From contig MUNG01000107.1 in NCBI GenBank assembly GCA_002154585.1, positions 1 to 64,000 on the forward strand: DNA of 64,000 nt. Direction: 5' to 3'. Of this stretch, positions 25,250 to 32,242 are shown piece by piece (position 1 is the stretch's first letter; each line of letters starts with the position of its first letter). The stretch is from Streptomyces pseudogriseolus (GTDB lineage: Bacteria; Actinomycetota; Actinomycetes; Streptomycetales; Streptomycetaceae). The notes beneath the pieces were generated by a model. The model made no database searches, was not told the origin of the DNA, and saw only the letters and a list, made by a program, of their open reading frames with translations. The position numbers were made by a program, and so were the translations under genes.

Positions 25250-26421
25250 TGCGGGACCTCGGCGAGAGCGAAGTCCACGGTAGTGGTGACGAGAGCCTCG
25301 AAGGACGAGTGACGCTCACCGAGGTGCTCGAGCTTGTCGAACTGGAGTGAAGCGTGTGCCGCGTGTAGAACGCGGTCGGGGCCGAGGAGGGTGTTCGCGG
25401 CCTTGGCGTACGCATCGATGCCTTCCACGGAGCGTCCGACGAATCCGCCGTGTCCGGCTGATCGGACCGGTTCCTCGAAGGCTGCGGCGAACGACAGCGG
25501 CCGGTCGGAGCGGACCGCCACGTGGACCAGATGCGGGATGGTGTGCGGGGCGGTGGAGTTCTTCTTCGCCTGCGGCAGGGACTCGATGAAGGAGAGCAGG
25601 AACTGGCCGACGAGTTCGCGGGCTGCATCGAGTGCGATGTCGCTTTCATCGCTCAGGTTCTTGGTGAGTTCCTTGAGATCGACGGTGGCGAACCGGTAGA
25701 AGGTGCCGGTGCTGAACTCGGCCGTGCCCATGTGACCGCTGCCCGTTTCATCGCCCTTCGCCTCGGTGACATCGTCGACAGCTGCGAAGTAGTCGAGTTC
25801 GACTTCGGTGGTGTGCGTGGTGAAGGCGTGCGCGACCTGGACGGCACCGTCGACATTGGCCTGGTCGACTTCGGTGAGCATACGACCGAAGAGGTTGATG
25901 ACCCCGTTCCTTTTGGCCAGGACGTTGTCGATCTTTCCTTTCAGGGCGCTTTCGGGTTTACTCTTCCCTTTGCCGGTGAAGTCGGTCGTGAGCGCTTCCT
26001 TGTGGGCTTCGGCGATGTCGGCCAAGTCCTCGACAGCGTCCTCGGGGAGATAGACGAGTGCGTTGGTCAGGACCTTGTTCGTGATGGGCTGCTTGTCCTT
26101 CCCCTTGGCCACCTCCCACTTGATGCTGCTCCCCGCCGCGACGTGCGCGCCCGCACGTTCGGCAAGGGCCTTGTCCCACCCACGCTCGTGAAGCACCTCG
26201 GCGACCCGCTCGCCGATACGGCGTGTGCGCAGCGCGTTTTCGCCGAGCGTGTCCTGGAAGTGCTCGCGGATGGCCCGCTTCCAGGACTGGCTGGAGATGC
26301 GGGTGCGCAGGACGTCACCGTAGAGCATGCTTTTCACCGAGTTGGTGTCGTCCCGGTTCAGGTTCGCGTAGGGAACTGGCTGGACGACGTGGATGTCGAT
26401 GAAGCGTGGCTTGAGGTTCAT
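25246..26421 (-). CDS. cas7: Cas7e backbone subunit of Cascade
   Basis: 391 residues, Cas7e/CasC, six copies of which form the crRNA-binding backbone. It starts FIDIHVVQPVPYANLNRDD, then SMLYGDVLRTRISSQSWKRA, both invariant family blocks, and ends with the conserved region including AGHGGFVGRSVEGIDAYAKAA. ATG 26421 is 24 bases after the cse2 stop. Length and order are normal; nothing suggests damage. It is translationally coupled to cas5. Confidence 0.96.
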   Translation of the reverse strand: MNLKPRFIDIHVVQPVPYANLNRDDTNSVKSMLYGDVLRTRISSQSWKRAIREHFQDTLGENALRTRRIGERVAEVLHERGWDKALAERAGAHVAAGSSIKWEVAKGKDKQPITNKVLTNALVYLPEDAVEDLADIAEAHKEALTTDFTGKGKSKPESALKGKIDNVLAKRNGVINLFGRMLTEVDQANVDGAVQVAHAFTTHTTEVELDYFAAVDDVTEAKGDETGSGHMGTAEFSTGTFYRFATVDLKELTKNLSDESDIALDAARELVGQFLLSFIESLPQAKKNSTAPHTIPHLVHVAVRSDRPLSFAAAFEEPVRSAGHGGFVGRSVEGIDAYAKAANTLLGPDRVLHAAHASLQFDKLEHLGERHSSFEALVTTTVDFALAEVPQ

Positions 26422-26445
26422 CGGGGATCTCCTGTGGGTGAGGGG

Positions 26446-27120
26446 TCAGTCCTGGTCGGCGCCGGCCGTGATCCGGTAGAAGTCCTGCAGCCAGCGGCGG
26501 CTGATACGCCCCGACTGGTACTGCCAGTCGATGAGGTCTGCCAGCAGCTGTCCCCAGTCGATGGAGGCGTCGGTGGTGCGTACCTGATTCACCGCAGCAG
26601 GAAGGTGCAGGTGGATACCGCGCAGGCTCTGCCGCGTCAGGAGGTTGATACGGCTCTCCGCGGCACTCATCCGCATCGAGGCGCCCTTTGCGGTGACGGC
26701 CTGGCCCAGGGTGGCACCGAACGAGGAGCCATACGGGATCGGCCCGGGCGGAGTCTGCCTCTCGTCCGGTTGTCCCTCCTCCTGGGTAGCCTGCTGCTTT
26801 GCCGCCCGGTGTTTGTCTGCGGTGTCTTCGTCATCTGCCTGGTCGGGTGAGAAGGCGTGCCGGGGCTGAGCTGCGATCAGCGAGGCCACCGTGTAGTAAG
26901 CCTGCGCTGTCTTGTCGTCGCACCCTTCCGGCAGCCGCGGCGTCAGCAGCCGGTGCATGGGGCGTGTGCGCGGGTGGTCCAGGTCGCGGCGCAGGCCCGC
27001 GCGCAGTGCCGCACGGGCACCGGGGTCTGTGCGGCACAGATGCTCGATGTGTGCGGTGAATGCGGCGTACGCGGCGCGTTGCGTCTGCCGCTTGCTCGGT
27101 TGGGATGCTTGGAAGGTCAC
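26446..27120 (-). CDS. cse2: Cse2 (Cas11) small subunit of Cascade
   Basis: 224 residues, the Cse2/CasB small subunit, two copies of which stabilise the R-loop. Typical elements: an N-terminal helical segment with DPGARAALRAGLRRDLD, the central insert rich in Gln/Glu (residues ~95-120), and the C-terminal helices SRINLLTRQSLRGIHLHLPA and WQYQSGRISRRWLQDFY. ATG 27120 lies 28 bases behind cse1. The low sequence conservation of Cse2 makes position and the last block the main evidence. Confidence 0.93.
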   Translation of the reverse strand: MTFQASQPSKRQTQRAAYAAFTAHIEHLCRTDPGARAALRAGLRRDLDHPRTRPMHRLLTPRLPEGCDDKTAQAYYTVASLIAAQPRHAFSPDQADDEDTADKHRAAKQQATQEEGQPDERQTPPGPIPYGSSFGATLGQAVTAKGASMRMSAAESRINLLTRQSLRGIHLHLPAAVNQVRTTDASIDWGQLLADLIDWQYQSGRISRRWLQDFYRITAGADQD

Positions 27121-27148
27121 AGCTTGTCCTCGGGTTGGCGGGCGACGG

Positions 27149-28759
27149 TCACGACTTCTTGGCCGCGCTTTTCGTCACCGCTTGTTGCATCGCCTTGTGC
27201 GGGTCTTTCAGGGCGGCGAGGATGACGGCTTTCGCCTTGGTGACGGCCTTCGCACCCCGTGGTGTGCGCGTCACGGAGTCGGTCACCGCCTCGTAGGCGT
27301 CGAGAGCGTGCCGCCCGAAGGCTCGGCACGCGGCCTCGAAGTCGAACCCGGTGTCCATGGCGCCGTCAGAGCGTGTCAACTGCATGAACCGCGACCAGAA
27401 CTCGTCCTCCGCCGACGGCCAGTACCGTGCCGCGACCGCGTCCAGCCAGGCCCCCGGGTCGTTCTTCTTGTCATCGGTGTACTTCAGCCAGGCTTCCTTC
27501 GTGGCCTGCTCCAGCCGGTGCCCGAAGAGCTCGCCGAGTTCGCGGAGCTGGCGTACGGGCCGCTCGGTGCTTGGCGCGTCCTCTTCCACTCGGGACAGGA
27601 GCACCGGGGTCACGGAGTCGACGTACTGGTGGTTGGCTGCCTGGTTGGCGTCCTGTTCGAAGCCGAGGGCGCGTACCCGTAAGTACTCGCTGACGTCGAA
27701 GGCATGGTCCATGACCTTCGGCTGGACGGGGTGTGCGTCGTCCAGTTGCTTGAGCAGGAGGGCGTCGATGTCGCGCCACAGGGAACGGGAGGAGTGTGCG
27801 AGCCGGGGGGATGTCTTCCCGTCCTTGCTGATGTCCCAGATCAGGTAATCGTCTTCCGGCCGGATCCGCTCGGCGTCATAAGCCCAGGTGATGTACGCGT
27901 CGGCCGTATGCTCGCCGTCCGGGGCGGGGACGAGATGGAGTGCGTGCTGTGAGCAGGCGGTGAGCCGTGAGCAGGGACCCTGCGGCTCGGGCATCGGTTT
28001 GAGCGGGTCCGGGAGATCTTCACGCTCCCACGGGCACAGGTCCGTGTGCCGGCTGACGCTGCCGTCCGGCGGAGTGAGACCGGCCAGGAGCGTCAGGAGC
28101 AGGTTGTCGCACTGCGGGTGGTACGACAGCGCGGCCCGCAGGGGTGAGGCTTTCGCATAGTGGCTCCTCACCGGCCCGACCGCACGTCTCGAAAGGCCGC
28201 CGGGGTCTCCCCAGTAATGCCAGGTCAGCAGCGCTAATGCCGACTGCGAAAGATCGAGAGGTACGGGATTGTCGTGGCTCCAGTGCTCGAACCAGGAGTG
28301 ATTGTTGCCCGCTGCCCGGCTCATGAGCAGCTTGTGGACGCCGGCAGTGTTGTTCCTGTCGCACTGGTCAGGCAGGCGGGGGTCCTGGAGCCACGGACGA
28401 TCGCCGTTAAACAGGTCGAAGCGGTGGCTCCACTGACCGAAGTAGCCCTCGATGCCGGCTTTGCGGCCGTCCGGCAGGTCGATGCTCTGCTCGAGAAACC
28501 CCTGTTCCCTGACCTGTTCCCGCCGCTCGCCCCAGCTTCCGGGACCTGCCTCGTCCAGGGCGGTGATCCGGGCGGTCAGCGCATACAGCAGGCGCAGCAG
28601 CGCCGAGTGAGCCGGAGCTTCCGGGACCAGCAGGGTGCGGATCTCCCGGGCGTGCACAAACAGGTCCCTGAGCCCCACTTCAGGGGGGCCCGACTGCCCC
28701 TTCACCCATGCGACCGGGATCCATGGCTGGTCGATCAGATTGGACGCAGACGTGTTCAC
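27149..28759 (-). CDS. cse1: Cse1 (Cas8e) large subunit, PAM recognition
   Basis: 536 residues, the Cas8e/CasA subunit that reads the PAM and recruits Cas3. Diagnostic starts: FNLIDQPWIPV-like (SNLIDQPWIPVAWVKG), LRDLFVHAREIRTLLVPEAP, and LFNGDRPWLQDPRLP. The four-helix C-terminal bundle that contacts Cas3 and Cse2 is present (about 400-536). GTG 28759 is preceded by GGGGGGAGGGGG. The gene follows cas3 after 66 bases; the whole set down to cas2 looks like one operon on the minus strand. No truncation is seen. Confidence 0.96.
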   Translation of the reverse strand: MNTSASNLIDQPWIPVAWVKGQSGPPEVGLRDLFVHAREIRTLLVPEAPAHSALLRLLYALTARITALDEAGPGSWGERREQVREQGFLEQSIDLPDGRKAGIEGYFGQWSHRFDLFNGDRPWLQDPRLPDQCDRNNTAGVHKLLMSRAAGNNHSWFEHWSHDNPVPLDLSQSALALLTWHYWGDPGGLSRRAVGPVRSHYAKASPLRAALSYHPQCDNLLLTLLAGLTPPDGSVSRHTDLCPWEREDLPDPLKPMPEPQGPCSRLTACSQHALHLVPAPDGEHTADAYITWAYDAERIRPEDDYLIWDISKDGKTSPRLAHSSRSLWRDIDALLLKQLDDAHPVQPKVMDHAFDVSEYLRVRALGFEQDANQAANHQYVDSVTPVLLSRVEEDAPSTERPVRQLRELGELFGHRLEQATKEAWLKYTDDKKNDPGAWLDAVAARYWPSAEDEFWSRFMQLTRSDGAMDTGFDFEAACRAFGRHALDAYEAVTDSVTRTPRGAKAVTKAKAVILAALKDPHKAMQQAVTKSAAKKS

Positions 28760-28825
28760 GCGCCCCCTCCCCCCTTGTTGCGCGTCACGGAATCCTAGAA
28801 GGACAAGCAGGGAGGATGTGGGCTG

Positions 28826-31528
28826 TTACGGTAATTGATCGACAGTCAGGCCCAGTTCGCTTAAGCGGAAGCGGTGCCCCTCGCCGGTTCGCACCCACGT
28901 ACCGTCTTCCGGGGCCATGTTCAGCCGGAGGACATTTTTGAGGGCGGCCATGCCGCGCCAGACGCTGTTCGCATCGCCCGTCACGCCCTCGACGAGCCGC
29001 TGCGGTACGGGGATCAGATAGGGGACAAGCTGGCCCGGCTTCGGTCTGCGCTTCTTGGAGTCGAGTGCAAGCTTCTCCTTGGGGATTCCGTCCTCCAGGA
29101 GAGACCCCTGGTGCAGGCACACCACATGCACCATCTCCTCGCCGAGCACGCAGGAGAGCAGTTCGGGCTCCATACCGGGGTGGTCGCGGCTCAGCAGGCC
29201 GAGGTCGCCGTCAAGCTCCCGCGGCCCTGGCACCTGCAGCCAGCCTGCGGTACCGGTGGCTCTCCGCTCTCGGACCGTCCGCCGGTTGTCCAGCTGCTGA
29301 AGCTCACGCGCCGCAGCCTCCCCCACCCTGTCGACGAGTTCGTCGGCGTACACCTCGTCCAACAGCAGGGGCACGTCCTGCGGCATGGAAATCGTCCTGC
29401 CGGCCCCCAGGACCATGCCAGTACGCCGCACCAGGGCGACGTCGTCCAGTTCAGACGTGCTGTCCGCCTTGAGCACCACGAGCCGCGGCCGGTCGCCCGC
29501 GCCCTGCGCCGCACGGGCCAAGAGGCCCGCGAGCGGCGCCGGCCCCGATATGACGAGGTCGAATCGCAGACCTCTGACGTGTTCCAGCATCGGCGTCGTC
29601 ACCAGCACGGAAGGACCGCTTACGCCGACGCCGGGAGAGAAGGTGTCCCGGCAGGCCGCCAGACGCCGCCACCGGTCCTTGTTGTGCATCTGCTGATGAA
29701 CCAAGCTCACGTCCAGGCCGGGCAGGTCCTGCGAGAGCTGACAAAACGTAGCGATGGCGTCCGCAGGCGTCGGCCGGTAGACCACGGCCCTGCCGCTGCC
29801 GGCCTCGGCCAGCGGCACAAGAGCCGCCTGGATCTCGTCGTACGGCGCACCATCACGGACCCTGACGCTGAGCGTGCTGGCGCGAACGGCTCCCGCGGGC
29901 TGCCGCGGCACGTGCCCGCGTCCGCTATGAGCATCCACGAACGACCACGCCGGCAGCCGGCGAGGCTGCACCATCGGCTCCCCGCCCCCTCCAGCGCCAC
30001 GCTGATAGGCCGCCAGCATCGCATCAACCGACTTGTCCGCAGACAACGCAGCCAGGACAACCGGAATCCGCAGCGCAGCGGCCCACTCCAGGAACCGGAG
30101 CATCAGCTTCTGCCCCCAGGCGCCGCGGGCATGGGCCTCATCCACCACGACGACCTTGCCGGAGAACGCGAAGAGCCGCATCACGTTGAACTTCACCGGC
30201 ATGACCGCCTGGAGAAGTTCGTCCACCGTCCCCGTGCCCAGCGCAGCAAGCAGCGCGCGGTGATGGGAGTTGAGCCAGCTGTTCGCCGCCGGCGCCCACT
30301 CCTCGCCAGGCTCCGCGCTGACATCACCGGCCGCACGGGCCTGCGCCCACTGCCTTGCGGCTTCCGCCGGCTTCAACCGCGAAGAGCTGTGCAACAGCAG
30401 CGACCGCCACGGGCCCGTCAGGGCCTGCTCAGCGAAAGCATGCACCTGCGCCATGTGGCTGTCGGCCGATGAACCGGTCGGCAGCGCATAGAAAAGACCG
30501 CGCGCGCCCGCTGCATGCCCCAAGGCCGCCGCTGCGCGAAGAGCCGCCTCCGTACGCTCCTCCGACGGCGAAGACGTCACCACCACCAGGCCCGGACCGT
30601 GTTCGGTCACCAAATCAGGCAGCTGGCCCTCCATGCTGGCCAGAAGGCTGGTCTCATCCGCACACTGAACCGGGTCCGGCCGGGTGAAACCCGTCCCGAG
30701 CAGGTCGGTCTTCTGCACCAGACGGAGAGCCGCCTCGCGGGCGATCTGCCAGTAAGTGTCCAGGTCTTCAGGAGCCCCGGCCCATCCCTCCTGCCTGAGC
30801 CTGGCCTGAATCTCCACCTCGATGCTGGCCAGCCAGTCCGACAAAACCACCAGCCCCGTCAGAACGACAGCCGCTCCCGGCGTCATCCGCCCTCGCGGAA
30901 CCGAGGTCGCCCCTGTCACTCTGCGCACCTCATCAAAGTGGACCCGCCGCTGCTCCTCCCACCCACCCGTGCCCAGACCAGGATGACGGACGGCAGGGCA
31001 CCTGTAGTCCTTGCCGCGGACGACCGGGTGGTAGCGACCGCCGTGCCCGCCGAGCATCTGGGCCACCGCGTGACTGAGCTGGGACTGCGGACGCCGCCTC
31101 GACGACGGATAGCCGATCTCCTCGAACATCCCCACCAGCCACCAGTGCGCTGCCGCCTCGTGCGACTGCCTGTCCTGCGCGGCGCCAGCCGCGAATCCGT
31201 ACCCCCGCTCACCGCACAGCTCCTGCGCCAGCAGCTCTCCATCCGCGTTCTTCGGGCCGGCCCAGTGGAGCTGGAACGGCACGCTGATCTTCCCGATGTC
31301 GTGCAGTCCCGCCCAGAACGCCGCGAGCGCCCGCATCTCCTCCTCCGGAACCTGCAGCGCCCCGACCACCATGCTCCGCTGGTGCGAGGTCAGCAGCTCA
31401 TCCCAGACGACCTCCGCGACGGCGGCCGTATCCAGCAGATGACAGATCAAAGGGTGCGTGCGGTGAGCCCCGCCGGCGTCCTTGCCCAGCCCGGCAGCCT
31501 TGCCCCACAGGCGGGGGTCCAGGGACAT
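28826..31528 (-). CDS. cas3: Cas3 with intact HD nuclease but degenerate helicase motifs
   Basis: 900 residues from ATG 31528 (AGGAG six bases upstream); normal length for an actinobacterial type I-E Cas3. The HD nuclease domain is complete: THPLICH at 24-30, LHDIGK with H76-D77, SHEAAAHW near 122, GGHGGRYHP near 160 and SDWLAS with D231. The helicase is not: the Walker A position (about 319-326) reads SSPSEERT instead of a GxGKT motif, directly followed by the normal TEAAL; motif III reads LAALSADKS instead of SAT; the motif V and VI region (about 643-680) reads TTPMLEHVRGLRF and ARAAQGAGDRPR, without the QRxGRxxR arginines. DEAH at 463-466 and motif Ia remain. The frame is uninterrupted, so the protein may be a nickase unable to translocate. 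First gene of the cas operon. Confidence 0.92.
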   Translation of the reverse strand: MSLDPRLWGKAAGLGKDAGGAHRTHPLICHLLDTAAVAEVVWDELLTSHQRSMVVGALQVPEEEMRALAAFWAGLHDIGKISVPFQLHWAGPKNADGELLAQELCGERGYGFAAGAAQDRQSHEAAAHWWLVGMFEEIGYPSSRRRPQSQLSHAVAQMLGGHGGRYHPVVRGKDYRCPAVRHPGLGTGGWEEQRRVHFDEVRRVTGATSVPRGRMTPGAAVVLTGLVVLSDWLASIEVEIQARLRQEGWAGAPEDLDTYWQIAREAALRLVQKTDLLGTGFTRPDPVQCADETSLLASMEGQLPDLVTEHGPGLVVVTSSPSEERTEAALRAAAALGHAAGARGLFYALPTGSSADSHMAQVHAFAEQALTGPWRSLLLHSSSRLKPAEAARQWAQARAAGDVSAEPGEEWAPAANSWLNSHHRALLAALGTGTVDELLQAVMPVKFNVMRLFAFSGKVVVVDEAHARGAWGQKLMLRFLEWAAALRIPVVLAALSADKSVDAMLAAYQRGAGGGGEPMVQPRRLPAWSFVDAHSGRGHVPRQPAGAVRASTLSVRVRDGAPYDEIQAALVPLAEAGSGRAVVYRPTPADAIATFCQLSQDLPGLDVSLVHQQMHNKDRWRRLAACRDTFSPGVGVSGPSVLVTTPMLEHVRGLRFDLVISGPAPLAGLLARAAQGAGDRPRLVVLKADSTSELDDVALVRRTGMVLGAGRTISMPQDVPLLLDEVYADELVDRVGEAAARELQQLDNRRTVRERRATGTAGWLQVPGPRELDGDLGLLSRDHPGMEPELLSCVLGEEMVHVVCLHQGSLLEDGIPKEKLALDSKKRRPKPGQLVPYLIPVPQRLVEGVTGDANSVWRGMAALKNVLRLNMAPEDGTWVRTGEGHRFRLSELGLTVDQLP

Positions 31529-31831
31529 GGGGTGCTCCTTGTCACGGATGCAGTGCAGCTGTGCCTCAAAAGGTCGCGGCAGAAAGACCCGACCGCAACT
31601 CCCCCCTCCCCCGCCCTCCTGCTGCACTTCTTTGAAGACCAGCGGGGAGGGATTCCCTCAAGCGCTGCCACACCAGCGTGCATCCGCCGTAGAGTACATA
31701 CCGCTGCACGCCTCCCTGGGAGGTGCGCGGAGCCCCATTGACTCTCCAGACGACGACAACGCCGAGACGAACCCACGACCCTCCCGAGGGATGTGGCGCA
31801 ACCTCGGCCCAGTCTGCGCTCTGGAGATGCA

Positions 31832-31951
31832 GTGTCCCGGTTCCTGCACAAGTTCGTCCTGCGTCGCGAAGTACTTCTCAGTACCTCACGCGTAGTGGTC
31901 AGCGCGGTAATCCGTGCTCTGACCAGCGAACTCGTCAGCTGGCTCTTCTGA
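31832..31951 (+). CDS. possible 39-residue hydrophobic peptide
   Basis: GTG 31832 has GGAG six bases upstream and opens 39 codons beginning VSRFLHKFVLRREVLL and ending SELVSWLF, followed eight bases later by a strong hairpin terminator. The product is amphipathic/hydrophobic and basic. Ribosome site plus terminator make it more than a random frame, but no family is recognised and it may be a leader peptide or chance. Confidence 0.3.
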   Translation: MSRFLHKFVLRREVLLSTSRVVVSAVIRALTSELVSWLF

Positions 31952-31958
31952 GCCAACG

Positions 31959-31983
31959 GTGACGGACCCCAGGGGTCCGTCAC
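31959..31983 (+). terminator. hairpin terminator upstream of array 2
   Basis: GTGACGGACCCC is followed, after a single A, by its complement and then CTCTT. It would stop transcription arriving from the left before array 2, so the array needs its own promoter between here and 32243. Confidence 0.7.
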
Positions 31984-32242
31984 CTCTTACATGCAGACGA
32001 CCCCCGCCGGCCGAACACGTTCTGCGCAACCGGGCCACACCGCAGGACGAAACGCCCGGTCACAAGCGGACATGCTGACTCCACACGAACGTAGATGACC
32101 CCGCCCTCACCGCCGCACCGGACGGCACAAGCCGCCTCGAACGTGCCAAGGGCCTGGACGTGCAGCAAAACCCCAACAGCACACCCCTGTCACCCCTCAA
32201 CAAGCCGGCCAAATGAACCGCCCCTCCGACGTTCATCGTGAT

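Larger units (their letters stand above)
31529..32242. other. intergenic region between cas3 and CRISPR array 2
   Basis: About 715 bases. It should contain the cas3 promoter (minus strand) and the leader of array 2 (plus strand, left of 32243). Apart from the small open frame at 31832 and the hairpin at 31959-31983 I see no gene. The ~250 bases just before the array are C-rich and do not resemble the A+T-rich sequence beside array 1, so an obvious shared leader is missing. Confidence 0.5.

Noticed and set aside
24425..28759. HNH-fused Cascade variant (nuclease inserted in Cas5 or Cas8)
   Set aside because: Considered because Cas3 looks inactive, but neither Cas5 nor Cse1 contains an HNH motif or extra domain.
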